Of a stretch of 41,255 nt of DNA, positions 1 to 8,450 are shown piece after piece; within the stretch, counting starts at the first letter, position 1, and every line of letters starts with the position of its first letter. A program made the position numbers and the translations under genes. A model generated the notes under the pieces. That model made no database searches, was not told the DNA's origin, and worked only from the letters and a program-made list of their open reading frames with translations. The DNA is from Fibrobacter sp. Its GTDB lineage: Bacteria > Fibrobacterota > Fibrobacteria > Fibrobacterales > Fibrobacteraceae. The stretch lies in NCBI GenBank assembly GCA_031271785.1, contig JAISUZ010000092.1:1-41255 (forward strand), in the 5' to 3' direction.

Positions 1-21
1 AACCTCAATCAAGGAATTGTT

Positions 22-219
22 ATGGCAATTACTAAAGTTTGGCTCGACGAATCGAGCGATGAATGCATCTCCTGCGGCGCTTGCGAAGCGGTCTGCGAAG
101 CCGTTTTCAGCGTCCCTGAAAAAATGGTAGTGAAAACAGGCGTAAACTATAACGACTATGCGGCCGAAATCGAAGAAGCCGCCAACTCCTGCCCGCCGGG
201 CGTGATTAAATACGAGTAA
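22..219 (+). CDS. 4Fe-4S ferredoxin, single-cluster type
   Basis: A 65-residue soluble electron carrier. Cys15, Cys18 and Cys21 form the CxxCxxC core and the distant Cys57, followed by Pro, supplies the fourth ligand, as in single-cluster 4Fe-4S ferredoxins. Cys25 is an extra cysteine in the position that would serve a second cluster, but the second motif is missing. The acidic composition fits a low-potential donor. An AAGGAA ribosome site lies about 6 nt before the ATG. A hairpin terminator follows directly, so it is the last gene of its transcript. Its redox partners cannot be told from this window. Confidence 0.9.
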   Translation: MAITKVWLDESSDECISCGACEAVCEAVFSVPEKMVVKTGVNYNDYAAEIEEAANSCPPGVIKYE

Positions 220-242
220 TCACGGCATTTTAGTAATGTTTG

Positions 243-267
243 CTCCCGGGAAACCGGGAGTTTTTTG
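243..267 (+). terminator. Rho-independent terminator after ferredoxin
   Basis: CTCCCGG (243-249), GAAA loop and CCGGGAG (254-260) form a perfect 7-bp stem followed by six T. It lies 24 bp after the ferredoxin stop. Confidence 0.9.
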
Positions 268-319
268 TTTAAACCGGGAACTCTGCACGCAAACCCTATT
301 CCTCCGTTGCGGAAATGAG

Positions 320-325
320 TAAATT
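320..325 (+). promoter_or_regulatory. TAnnTT -10-like box of the LolA-like gene
   Basis: TAAATT ends 8 nt before the ATG at 334. No Shine-Dalgarno sequence is visible, so the message would be leaderless or nearly so. The box matches a pattern seen before many genes in this window. Confidence 0.4.
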
Positions 326-333
326 AGCACTCT

Positions 334-966
334 ATGGTAAAACGTCTTTTAACTTATTCGGCATTTCTTTTCTGTTTACTTCCGGCGTTCTCACAAGCGC
401 AAAGCGCCGATGAGTTGATGGCAAAATCCGCGGCCTGGTTTAAAAGCGGAAAAGCGTGGAGCTTAAAATTCCGCCTGGTTCATGAATACGCGGGCTCGAA
501 AGACAAAATTTCGCAGAGCGGCGCGCTCCTCGTGGGTGAAAAAAACCGGTTCCGCCTGCAAGTGCCGGGCATTGTCTTTTACAGCGACGGCACAAGTTTA
601 TGGCAATGGAATCAGGAACAAAAACAGGTTTTGATTAAATCGCTCGCCGACCTCTCGGGAGCATTTCACCCGTCGGAACTCTTATTCAAGTATTTAAACT
701 GCAAAGCGATTTCTGCGGTGAAATCCATTTGGAACGGGAAATCCGTTTGGATTTTAAAACTGGATCCGCTCCCTTACGCGAGTCAATTCTCCGCGATGGA
801 GGTGTATCTCGGCAGCGATTACGCCCCGCTCCGCCTCATCACCACCGATTCCACAGGCTCCGTCTCGTGGTATGATATTTTGGATCTGAAAAAAGAATCG
901 AACCCAAGCGATGCGGAATTTAAATTCAAAAGTTCTCCGGATATTGACGAAATCGACATGAGGTAA
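334..966 (+). CDS. LolA-like outer-membrane lipoprotein carrier
   Basis: A 210-residue periplasmic protein with a clear signal peptide (residues 1-22, cleavage after the QA of SQAQ). The rest has the alternating pattern of the LolA/LolB half-barrel: a G-ALLVGEKNRFRLQ strand, then VPGIVFYSDGTSLW, then late strands ending in PLRLITTD. Family members bind lipoproteins released by LolCDE and carry them across the periplasm. Length is normal for the family. The start has no ribosome site but has a TAAATT box 8 nt upstream. The next gene's ATG lies 3 nt after its stop, so the two are probably cotranscribed. The exact cargo is unknown. Confidence 0.75.
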   Translation: MVKRLLTYSAFLFCLLPAFSQAQSADELMAKSAAWFKSGKAWSLKFRLVHEYAGSKDKISQSGALLVGEKNRFRLQVPGIVFYSDGTSLWQWNQEQKQVLIKSLADLSGAFHPSELLFKYLNCKAISAVKSIWNGKSVWILKLDPLPYASQFSAMEVYLGSDYAPLRLITTDSTGSVSWYDILDLKKESNPSDAEFKFKSSPDIDEIDMR

Positions 967-969
967 TTG

Positions 970-2670
970 ATGAGCTTCAAATCGGCAATAACACATCGTA
1001 TTGATTCAATAATTTGTGCTTGCGTAAAAGTCAGGAATAAGAGATACGGGACAAGGGACATAAAAAATTCCTATCCCATTTCCCATATCCCGTTTCCCTG
1101 TATTTCATATCTTTTTTTACTTTGTTCTTTAACCTTCGCCGCCGAATCCGGGCTTGTAAGTAACTCCGCTTTTGCGGTGGGACCGGGGCCCGAAAAAAGT
1201 TCCGTATGGGTATTTTCCCGCGGCGACGCGGGCAGCGGACTATCCCTCGTCACTCTCGGCATCAACTCAAACGGCATTTCAGCCGCACGAATTCAGCCGG
1301 AGTATCTCGATGATACTTTAACGGCGGTACAAGACGGCGTATTCTCCGATTTAACGGCGGAACACCGGCGAACGCCGGCAGTAAACGCCGGAAGTCTCGG
1401 GTGGGTGCTTCCTCTTATTTCCTACGATAAAGCATCCGGCGGTTTTTTAAAACCTTATGGACTTCTCCTTTCAAGAGGCGTGAACGCCGTTTATTCCAGA
1501 GAACTTGCGGAACCCGCCGTCACGTTGCCCCAAAGCGACCGCCCTATGGATAAAGCCGTGAGCGCTTTCGCTTACGATGAAAGCGCCAAAAAACTGTGGT
1601 TTGCACGCGGGAAACTCGGTGTGGGCGTATATGATGTTTCCAAAGGGGCAAATAGCCCGGTATTGGAATCTTACGCGCCGAATATCAAAACTCTCCACCT
1701 CGATACGCTCGCTTACGGCATGGTTCTCGACAGTACGCAAAACCCGGCGGTATTCGGCATGGCACTCCACCCGGAAACCTCCGAACTTTGGCTTGCCACG
1801 GAACGCGGGCTTTTTGTGAAAAAAGGAAACGCGTTACAAAAAGTGGAAAAACTCAAATCCGAACGCGTCACGGGAATCTGGATCGGCGGTGAGCCGGTTC
1901 AAGCCATCGCCGAAATTTCGGGACGTGAAAAAACAAGCACGCGCAACCTTCTTTTCCGCTCGTATGCCGGCAAAGATTTTGAAGAAGTGATTTTCAAAGA
2001 TACCCTCGGTAAAATGCAGAAAAACATTTACGACAACGCGGATTACAGCGTAAGCTCGGTCGCTTTCCTCGGCGCCAAATCGTTTCTCGCAGTACAAACC
2101 ATCGAAGGCAATATCAGCGGATTGCTGAAACTCGACTCCATTGGAGCCATCCCCTGGGAAAATGAAAACCAGTGGCTCTACGCTCTGAACGCGGGCGTCG
2201 TGAACCGGAATGTAACCGTCACTTCGGTGACCGCATTTCCGTTTTCCGACACGCAAACAGGACTTGCCGTCTCCACTTACGGCGCAGGGATTTCGGTATC
2301 GGCAGACTCCGGAAAAACATGGTCTTACATTCTGAATCAAGGCCCGGTGGGCGATAATTTAGGCTCCATCCGTATGGTGCCTTCGGTCATCCCCGCCGGG
2401 GGAACCGCGCTCGTTGCTTACAAAGTAAGTAAGGATTCCAAAATCACCATTGAAATTTTCAGCTACGACATGCGAAAAATCAGAACCATCATTAAAAGCG
2501 CCCCGCGCCCGGCCAGCAGCGTAAGAAGCAGCCTCGCCACCGAAGATTTTTGGGACGGATTTGACGACCGGGGGCGCATCGCCACCATGGGAATTTACTA
2601 TGTGCGCGTCAAAGACAATCACGGGCACGTGGGTTGGGGAAAAGTGATGACTCTCGGAGGGAAAAAATGA
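970..2670 (+). CDS. Exported beta-propeller-like protein with FlgD-type Ig domain
   Basis: About 566 residues. A hydrophobic export segment (YLFLLCSLTFAAES) lies around residues 47-60, preceded by an unusually long n-region. That n-region is partly encoded by a repeat shared with the next gene. The middle has repeated strands with motifs such as SELWLATERGLFV and GKTWSYI, as in Por-secretion propeller proteins. The C-terminus (IEIFSYDMRKIRTI, WDGFDDRGR, GIYYVRVKD) is a FlgD Ig-like domain, common at the end of FCB-group exported proteins. The stop overlaps the next ATG (ATGA), so the two are translationally coupled. The start is uncertain: the ATG at 970 follows the LolA-like stop directly. 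Specific function is unknown. Confidence 0.7.
   Translation: MSFKSAITHRIDSIICACVKVRNKRYGTRDIKNSYPISHIPFPCISYLFLLCSLTFAAESGLVSNSAFAVGPGPEKSSVWVFSRGDAGSGLSLVTLGINSNGISAARIQPEYLDDTLTAVQDGVFSDLTAEHRRTPAVNAGSLGWVLPLISYDKASGGFLKPYGLLLSRGVNAVYSRELAEPAVTLPQSDRPMDKAVSAFAYDESAKKLWFARGKLGVGVYDVSKGANSPVLESYAPNIKTLHLDTLAYGMVLDSTQNPAVFGMALHPETSELWLATERGLFVKKGNALQKVEKLKSERVTGIWIGGEPVQAIAEISGREKTSTRNLLFRSYAGKDFEEVIFKDTLGKMQKNIYDNADYSVSSVAFLGAKSFLAVQTIEGNISGLLKLDSIGAIPWENENQWLYALNAGVVNRNVTVTSVTAFPFSDTQTGLAVSTYGAGISVSADSGKTWSYILNQGPVGDNLGSIRMVPSVIPAGGTALVAYKVSKDSKITIEIFSYDMRKIRTIIKSAPRPASSVRSSLATEDFWDGFDDRGRIATMGIYYVRVKDNHGHVGWGKVMTLGGKK
1043..1110 (+). repeat. Repeat family R2, copy A, inside the N-terminal coding region
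   Basis: It begins GATACGGGACAAG (1043-1055), contains AAAAAATTC (1062-1070), then a C/T-rich 40-bp block. The same modules occur at 2713-2834. The two 40-bp blocks match at about 29 of 40 positions by eye. Read in frame it gives YGTR, then KNSYPISHIPFPCISY. Confidence 0.7.
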
Positions 2671-3914
2671 GTATAAAAACAAAAACCTCCGAACCTCAAT
2701 CACGGGCGATGGGATACGGGACAAGAGCCGCTGGTCCTCCCCGGCTTGACCGGAATTTTCTATTTCATTCAATTCAGGGTGCCTCAAAAAATTCATTCCC
2801 CATACCCCATTTTCCATTTCCCTATATTCCATACCCGAAAAGGCATATTACCAATCGCCATGAGCGCAAAGCAATTTTTAACCCCCTCCGGAAACAAATT
2901 TTCGTATTGCTGATCCTCTTTTTGAGTACTCTTGTCTTTGCCGGCAAAAAAGCCTCTCTCGGCGGATTCGACGGATTCGTGGAACGCATGGGAGCCGCCA
3001 CGCGGGAACTCTCCCGCGGAAACACCGGAAGCGCCGATACCTCCGCGATGCCCGGAGCTTATTGGAACCCGGGCATCCTCGGATTTCGCGGCGGACTCTC
3101 TTACACGCTTCACGGCGAACGCCGCGACCTTGACCGCTCCGGCGGTTCTCTCGGTCTCGAAGGCCGGGTCGCCGGGCGCATGGGTATCGGCGCCGCACTT
3201 CTCTACCGCGGCGACTACAACTTCGACGTCATCAGCGAAGACGACGAAAACCTGGGCACCGCATCCCCTTATTTTATGATGGGTTACGTAGGGCTCGGGT
3301 ATCGCATTTCCCGCAAAGACGGGCTCGGCGTTTCCTTTTCATTCAGTTACGACAACCTCGACATCGGCAGATACTATAATGATGCCGGACTCGTCGATAG
3401 CTACCGCAGCCCCGTCACCCTCGGACTCGGCTGGATCCGCCAATGGAACTCCAACTGGTCGAGTTCGGTAGTCATCCGCAACCTCAGCTTCAGCAGTAAC
3501 CTCTCGGCGCGCTGGGATAAAAACACCGGTAATAATAATTCCCTCACCGCCTCGGAAGGGCTCCGCCCGAAAGTACTGCAAATCGGGCTCGGATACCGCT
3601 CCCGGGTCTTCAACCGCCCCATTTCCGTATGGATGGAAGCCCTGGATTACCAAATGGCGGACACATTGCTTGTTTTTGACCCGGATTTCCACCTTTGGAC
3701 GGCACGCGCAGGTTTCGAATACGAAATATTTCCCCGCGGCATGGTGCGCCTCGGCATGGATGACTCCAATTATTCCCTCGGATTCGGCTACCGCTTTGAA
3801 ATCCGGATCGGAAAAACCGTTTTACCGTTCGACATAAGCTACGCGCTTGTTTACGAATCCGAAGCGGAACTTTGGAATCCGCTCAGTTTTGGTGTCCGCG
3901 GGTGGATTCTTTAG
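2667..3914 (+). CDS. PorV/UPF0164-like outer-membrane beta-barrel protein
   Basis: About 415 residues from the ATG overlapping the previous stop. The signal segment (FVLLILFLSTLVFAG) sits near residue 75. The mature part starts with features of the PorV/PorQ/UPF0164 family: a G/S-rich stretch, then SAMPGAYWNPG, then alternating barrel strands (GMGIGAALLYRG, GLGYRISRKDGLGVSFSF, LGFGYRFEIRI) to a C-terminal hydrophobic residue. Such barrels act in the outer membrane, some as parts of type IX secretion. The long N-terminal extension includes repeat R2 and is implausible for export. An ATG at 2860 would give a normal signal peptide if one base were restored in the T or C run at 2876-2886, so a start-region frameshift is possible. 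Confidence 0.65.
   Translation: MSIKTKTSEPQSRAMGYGTRAAGPPRLDRNFLFHSIQGASKNSFPIPHFPFPYIPYPKRHITNRHERKAIFNPLRKQIFVLLILFLSTLVFAGKKASLGGFDGFVERMGAATRELSRGNTGSADTSAMPGAYWNPGILGFRGGLSYTLHGERRDLDRSGGSLGLEGRVAGRMGIGAALLYRGDYNFDVISEDDENLGTASPYFMMGYVGLGYRISRKDGLGVSFSFSYDNLDIGRYYNDAGLVDSYRSPVTLGLGWIRQWNSNWSSSVVIRNLSFSSNLSARWDKNTGNNNSLTASEGLRPKVLQIGLGYRSRVFNRPISVWMEALDYQMADTLLVFDPDFHLWTARAGFEYEIFPRGMVRLGMDDSNYSLGFGYRFEIRIGKTVLPFDISYALVYESEAELWNPLSFGVRGWIL
2713..2834 (+). repeat. Repeat family R2, copy B, inside the N-terminal coding region
   Basis: It shares GATACGGGACAAG (2713-2725), AAAAAATTC (2786-2794) and the following C/T-rich 40-bp block with copy A. The middle is about 54 bp longer and contains a CCGGCTTGACCGG hairpin. 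It is read in the same frame as copy A, giving YGTR, then KNSFPIPHFPFPYIPY. Confidence 0.7.
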
Positions 3915-3925
3915 CGCACATTTTC

Positions 3926-3931
3926 TATATT
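3926..3931 (+). promoter_or_regulatory. TAnnTT -10-like box of the TetR gene
   Basis: TATATT lies 11 nt before the ATG at 3943, just after the preceding stop codon. No ribosome site is visible. Confidence 0.45.
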
Positions 3932-3942
3932 GGCGCTCTCTT

Positions 3943-4578
3943 ATGATAAAACGAAATAATACCAAAAAAACAGAACCTCGCTGGGAACGCAAAAAAGATG
4001 CCCGCCCGAAAGAAATTATCGCGGCAGCGCACACCGTATTTGTGGAAAAAGGTTACTCAGCCACTCGTGTAGAACTTATCGCCGCCAAAGCGGGTGTTAC
4101 CGCCGGAACCCTCTATGTTTATTTTGAAAACAAAGAAGATCTTCTCAAAACGGTAGTTCGCGAAGCGATCAAACCGATACTCTCTTTCGGCCATAAGTTT
4201 GTGGAAGAATTCAAAGGAACGCCCGAAGAACTCGTGCATATTCTCGTGCACACCTGGTGGGATCTCATGGAAAAACCGGGAGTCGCCGGCATTCCGAAAC
4301 TGATGACCGCCGAAAGCACGAACTTTCCCGAGCTCGGAAAATTCTATGCCGAAGAAGTACTCACTCACGCATTCAGAATTGTAAAACAAGTTTTGAATTA
4401 CGGAATTCGCCATGGAAAATTCAAAATCGAAAACGTGGACATGATGGCGCGTGTAATCATGGGCTCTTTACATGAACTCACCGTCAATGCGCATTCGTTT
4501 GCGAAATTCCAACCCGCAATCGATATTTCGGAATACTTAAAAAATCAAGAACAACTGATTCTCCGCGGCATCACCTAA
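3943..4578 (+). CDS. TetR/AcrR family transcriptional regulator
   Basis: A 211-residue one-component regulator. An N-terminal helix-turn-helix (about residues 22-68) has the family signature: KEIIAAAHTVFVEKGYSATR, then IAAKAGVTAGTLYVYFENKE and LLKTVV. The rest is a helical ligand and dimer domain of usual length. The frame stays open further upstream, but the ATG at 3943 follows a TATATT box and gives a standard N-terminus. Only 4 bp separate it from recF, so they are likely cotranscribed. No target operator or ligand can be assigned; no efflux genes adjoin it. Confidence 0.88.
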   Translation: MIKRNNTKKTEPRWERKKDARPKEIIAAAHTVFVEKGYSATRVELIAAKAGVTAGTLYVYFENKEDLLKTVVREAIKPILSFGHKFVEEFKGTPEELVHILVHTWWDLMEKPGVAGIPKLMTAESTNFPELGKFYAEEVLTHAFRIVKQVLNYGIRHGKFKIENVDMMARVIMGSLHELTVNAHSFAKFQPAIDISEYLKNQEQLILRGIT

Positions 4579-4582
4579 AACC

Positions 4583-5671
4583 ATGATTAAATTCTTGCAT
4601 CTGGAAAATGTGCGAGGGTTAAATTCAATGGAAGTTCCGTTCTCGGACGGAGTCACGGTCATCAGCGGGAAAAACGGAGCGGGAAAAACAACGCTCCTCG
4701 AAGCTATTCATTTGCTCAGTCAGGGGTACTCATTTCGCTCCCGGGAACTCCGGGAAATGATCGCTTGGGAAAAGCCGGAAATGATTCTCCGCGGCAACCT
4801 GGAAAACACATTCGGAGAAAGCCGCCGCGCCGTCAGCGTTCAGCGGAACGGAGAAATTCTCGCGAAAAAGAACGGAACCGAATCCAAAAGCGGCGGAATC
4901 TTTTTCGGAGAAACTCCCGCTGTCGCCATGCAACCCTCGGACATCGGACTCGTACAGGGCGCGCCGGAACAACGCCGCCGCTGGATGAATGAACTGCTTT
5001 GTTTTCAAAACACGGCGAATGCAGACAAACTCCGCCGTTACCGCCGCGTCCTCATGCAACGCAACAGCTGGCTCAAACAAAAAAAATCGGGCGAAGCTCC
5101 CGGCGGAGAATCGCTCTACCAAATTCTCACGGAACAACTCATCGAGCTCGGCGCGTTCATCTGGCAAAAACGCCTCGAACTCACGCAAGAACTCTCCCGG
5201 CATATCGCACAAACTTACGAATTACTCTCAAACCGCACCGACTCCGTAAATTGCACCTACCGCAGTTCCGCCGGCGAATCCGGTAGTTTCACATCGCCTC
5301 AAGAATTCAAAAATGCATTTGCCGCACGTCTCGAAACTTTAGACGAAGCCGAACGCCGGCAAGGCATCACGCTCGCGGGGCCGCACAAAGACGACTTTGT
5401 CCTGTGGCACGATCACCACGAACTGCGCACCTCGGGATCCCAAGGGCAATGCCGCTCCGCCGCCATCGCCATGCGCTTCTCAGCCACCGCCATCGCCGAA
5501 ACTCACTTGGCAAAACCGGTATTACTCCTCGACGACATCTTCGCCGAACTCGACCCGTATCGCCGCGCCGCCGTCGCCGAACTCATCCGCCAAAAACAAA
5601 CTCAAGTCTTTATCGCCACCCCCCGCGCCGAAGATCTCTCCTTCACGCCCGATCAGGAAATCCGGATTTAA
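4583..5671 (+). CDS. recF: DNA replication and repair protein RecF
   Basis: A 362-residue SMC-like ATPase that loads RecA at gapped DNA with RecO and RecR. Walker A is GKNGAGKT (residues 29-36), the FHRS-type segment reads YSFRSRELR, TLAGPHKDDF is the RecF hallmark, the signature region is SQGQCRS, and Walker B with D-loop is PVLLLDDIFAELD. Length is normal. Here recF follows a TetR gene, not dnaA-dnaN, and no gyrB follows. The 209 bp downstream hold GC-rich hairpins. Confidence 0.95.
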   Translation: MIKFLHLENVRGLNSMEVPFSDGVTVISGKNGAGKTTLLEAIHLLSQGYSFRSRELREMIAWEKPEMILRGNLENTFGESRRAVSVQRNGEILAKKNGTESKSGGIFFGETPAVAMQPSDIGLVQGAPEQRRRWMNELLCFQNTANADKLRRYRRVLMQRNSWLKQKKSGEAPGGESLYQILTEQLIELGAFIWQKRLELTQELSRHIAQTYELLSNRTDSVNCTYRSSAGESGSFTSPQEFKNAFAARLETLDEAERRQGITLAGPHKDDFVLWHDHHELRTSGSQGQCRSAAIAMRFSATAIAETHLAKPVLLLDDIFAELDPYRRAAVAELIRQKQTQVFIATPRAEDLSFTPDQEIRI

Positions 5672-5698
5672 GCCGTGTCCCTGCTATGGGCGGCTTCC

Positions 5699-5748
5699 GT
5701 TCCGGAACCGGGCTGGCATTTCAGCGGCGGTGAAACCACCTGCTGAAA
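5699..5748. repeat. Structured GC-rich spacer with palindromes
   Basis: GTTCCGGAAC (5699-5708) is a perfect 10-bp palindrome. TTTCAGC (5719-5725) and GCTGAAA (5742-5748) pair, with an inner GGTG-AAA-CCAC stem (5729-5739). No T run follows, so it is not a classical terminator. It resembles the other hairpin repeats in composition, but I find no clear second copy. Confidence 0.5.
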
Positions 5749-5868
5749 CGGAGCTTCGCTTATTTTGTTCTTCAGGTTCATTCCTCCCCGCGAATCTCCG
5801 CCCTTCGGGTCGCATCCCTGCCGCACAAAACAGTATTCTTCAGGCATAGAAATCAGAAATAAAAAATC

Positions 5869-5874
5869 TATTTT
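5869..5874 (+). promoter_or_regulatory. TAnnTT -10-like box of the flavoprotein gene
   Basis: TATTTT ends 6 nt before the GTG start at 5881 and no ribosome site is visible. This fits a leaderless message. Confidence 0.35.
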
Positions 5875-5880
5875 TAGCGC

Positions 5881-7452
5881 GTGAACTTATACTCTTTTCA
5901 TGAACTCCCCGTTCCACTCCATCAAAAGGACAGCGTCAAGCAAAAACTGGCGCAGGAACTCCGCATTCGGGAACATGAAATTCAAAGCTTCAAAGTTTTG
6001 CGGTATTCACTCGATTCCCGCAAAAAAAATGCACCTCACTGGTCCTTTAACGTTCAATTCGAATATGCAGGCGCGCCGCTTTCTCACGCGCGCCTCTCCC
6101 TTACCGCACCCGTTTCGGAACATTTGGAAGACGACGCTTATTACCGTTCCATTCCGTTCCCGCAAGAAATCGCCATCGTCGGGGCAGGCCCCGCCGGACT
6201 TTGGGCCGCGCTTCACTTCTTACGCAATGGGTTTCGAGTGCATCTTTACGAACAGGGAAAACCGGTAGAAGAACGCATGAAAGATATCCGGCGATTCTTC
6301 GTCAACCGTAAATTCAACCCTTACTCCAACGTACTCTTCGGCGAAGGCGGCGCCGGAACCTTTTCCGACGGAAAACTCAACACGCGCACCCGGAATATTT
6401 TCTCGCAAACCGTCCTGGAAGACATGGTAGCCGCCGGTATCTCCCGGGAAATACTCACTTTTGCAAAACCGCACATCGGTACAGACAAATTATTTTATCT
6501 CCTGAAAAATTTGCGCCGGCAAATCTTGGAACTCGGCGGGACCATTCACTTTGAAAACCGCCTCGAAGATATCCAACTATCGTCCGGCCGCCTTTCACAA
6601 ATCCGTATCAACGGAAAATGGATTTCCGCCGAGGCCCTTGTGCTCGCATCCGGGCATTCGGCGCGCGAAGTTTACGCGCTCCTCCGCGAACGCGGCATCG
6701 CTCTCGAATCCAAAGCATTCGCCATGGGCGTTCGCGTAGAACACCCGCAAGCCCTCATCAACGCCTGCCAACTCGGCAAAAACGCGGACACCCGCCTTAC
6801 CGGCAACGCCGAATACGCGCTCACCGCCAAAACCCTGAACGGAACTTCCGCCGCGTACAGCTTTTGCATGTGCCCGGGCGGCGTACTCGTGCCCTGCGCC
6901 TCGGAAGCAGGAACGTTCGCCACCAACGGCATGAGCCACAGTCACCGGCGCGGACCCTATGCCAACGGAGCCATTGCGGTCCCCATACCCGCAAGCGAAA
7001 CCCTTTTAGGGAACCTGAATGCTCAAAGAAATTTGGAACAAAAAGCATTTGAAATCGGCGGAAAAAATTATGCCGCGCCCGCGCAAACCATCGAAGCGTT
7101 CCTTCACCGTAAAACAGACCAAAAACTCCCGCACTCCACTTACCCCTGCGGGCTTGCTCCCACCAATCACTGGGAATGGCTCGGGAAAGAAATCTGTGCT
7201 TCCCTCGCGGAAGGCTTCCAAAACTTTGAACGAAAAATCCCCGGGTTTATCAAAAACGGCTTAATCGTTTCCCCGGAAACCCGCACCAGTTCCCCGTTGC
7301 GAATATGCAGGCACAATGATTCCCTCGAATCCGTATCCGCGGCAGGGCTTTACGTCATCGGCGAAGGAGCCGGTTATGCCGGCGGAATCGTCACGAGCGC
7401 CGCCGACGGCGTGCGCCTCGCTTGCCGCGCCCGAAAGGAGAAAACCGCATGA
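5881..7452 (+). CDS. FAD-dependent dehydrogenase, COG2509-like
   Basis: A 523-residue flavoprotein starting with GTG. Residues 1-90 are a small N-terminal domain. A Rossmann dinucleotide motif follows (IVGAGPAGLWAALHF, glycines at 101-106), then the family's conserved LFGEGGAGTFSDGKLNTR, FCMCPGGVLVPCASE, and a C-terminal FAD-binding stretch GLYVIGEGAGYAGGI. This arrangement matches the uncharacterised FAD-dependent dehydrogenases of COG2509. The substrate is unknown. The TGA overlaps the next ATG (ATGA), so it is coupled to the pseudouridine synthase, which may hint at an RNA-modification link but proves nothing. Confidence 0.85.
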   Translation: MNLYSFHELPVPLHQKDSVKQKLAQELRIREHEIQSFKVLRYSLDSRKKNAPHWSFNVQFEYAGAPLSHARLSLTAPVSEHLEDDAYYRSIPFPQEIAIVGAGPAGLWAALHFLRNGFRVHLYEQGKPVEERMKDIRRFFVNRKFNPYSNVLFGEGGAGTFSDGKLNTRTRNIFSQTVLEDMVAAGISREILTFAKPHIGTDKLFYLLKNLRRQILELGGTIHFENRLEDIQLSSGRLSQIRINGKWISAEALVLASGHSAREVYALLRERGIALESKAFAMGVRVEHPQALINACQLGKNADTRLTGNAEYALTAKTLNGTSAAYSFCMCPGGVLVPCASEAGTFATNGMSHSHRRGPYANGAIAVPIPASETLLGNLNAQRNLEQKAFEIGGKNYAAPAQTIEAFLHRKTDQKLPHSTYPCGLAPTNHWEWLGKEICASLAEGFQNFERKIPGFIKNGLIVSPETRTSSPLRICRHNDSLESVSAAGLYVIGEGAGYAGGIVTSAADGVRLACRARKEKTA

Positions 7453-8435
7453 TCACCCGTTTTATCGACCGCCACCACTCCTCCATGCGTCTGGATCGTT
7501 ACCTGAGAAAAGCATTCCCGAACGAACCGCTCTCCACCCTGTTTTCTATCCTCCGCAAAAAGAAAGTGCGCGTCAACGGCGTCGTAGCAAAAGCCCCTCA
7601 AATCGTTCAGGAAGGCGACCTCATCGCTATTTATGAAAACCTGAAATCGGAAACGGAAAATCAAAACGCGCCCGCCCCAAAAGGCTGGGGAACCCAAAAA
7701 CAAATCTGCGACCCGGCATTTTTTAAAGAAAACTTCGACATTCAACTCGAAACCGAAGATTTCCTGATCGTCCAAAAACCCTCGGGGCTTGCAAGCCAAC
7801 CCGGCACACACACGCGGGAAGGCGAAACGCTCGTGGACCTCCTCCGGCAATGGGGCGAAAATCAAAAACTTGATTTTAAACCTACCTTAGTCCACCGCCT
7901 CGATCAGGAAACTTCCGGGCTTCTGATCGCCGCACTCCACGGAGACGTTCTCCGAAAACTCGCGCAAATGATCCGGGAACACCAAATCGGAAAACATTAC
8001 TACGCGCTCGTCAAAGGAAACCTGAAAAAAACAAAAGGCACCATCCGCAGCGCCCTCGAACGCTCCGACAAGCCTCAAGGCAAAAAAGTCGAATCTTCCG
8101 AAAACGGAAAAATGTCCGTCACGCATTATCAGGTCTCCAAACGCTACGAAGGCTTTGATCTCCTCAAAATCAAACTCGAAACCGGGCGAATGCACCAAAT
8201 CCGCGTTCATTTCTCGGAACTCGGACACCCGCTTGCCGGCGACACGCGCTACGGCGACTTCGCAATCAACCGTGAAATGAAAAAAGATTACGGCTTAAAA
8301 CGATTATTCCTGCACAGCTGCCGGCTCGAATTCCCCTGGAAAGGGAAAACCATCATACAAGAAGCCGCGCTGCCCGAAGACTTAAAAAGTGTACTGAAAA
8401 AATTAAAACCGCCGGAGAACTTCCAGCGGCCTTAA
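7449..8435 (+). CDS. RluA-family 23S rRNA pseudouridine synthase (RluC/RluD-like)
   Basis: A 328-residue enzyme that isomerises uridine in RNA, most likely large-subunit rRNA. An N-terminal S4 RNA-binding domain (about residues 12-62: MRLDRYLRKAF, KKVRVNG, V-EGDLIAIYE) is followed by the catalytic domain. The motif HRLDQETSG (149-157) contains catalytic Asp152, and RMHQIRVHFSELGHPLAGD is conserved. The ATG overlapping the previous stop gives a normal N-terminus; the open frame extends upstream but has no reason to be used. The target uridine cannot be told from sequence alone. It converges with the next gene across 15 bp without a visible terminator. Confidence 0.9.
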   Translation: MITRFIDRHHSSMRLDRYLRKAFPNEPLSTLFSILRKKKVRVNGVVAKAPQIVQEGDLIAIYENLKSETENQNAPAPKGWGTQKQICDPAFFKENFDIQLETEDFLIVQKPSGLASQPGTHTREGETLVDLLRQWGENQKLDFKPTLVHRLDQETSGLLIAALHGDVLRKLAQMIREHQIGKHYYALVKGNLKKTKGTIRSALERSDKPQGKKVESSENGKMSVTHYQVSKRYEGFDLLKIKLETGRMHQIRVHFSELGHPLAGDTRYGDFAINREMKKDYGLKRLFLHSCRLEFPWKGKTIIQEAALPEDLKSVLKKLKPPENFQRP

Positions 8436-8450
8436 AATCAATTCTTGCGT

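Noticed and set aside
1834-2340. Minus-strand open frames within the propeller gene, and similar antisense frames in recF, rsmA, lpxD and others
   Set aside because: They have no start signals or motifs and arise from the GC-rich third codon positions of the true genes.
4583-5671. Origin of replication near recF
   Set aside because: No dnaA, dnaN or gyrB and no DnaA-box cluster is seen near it.
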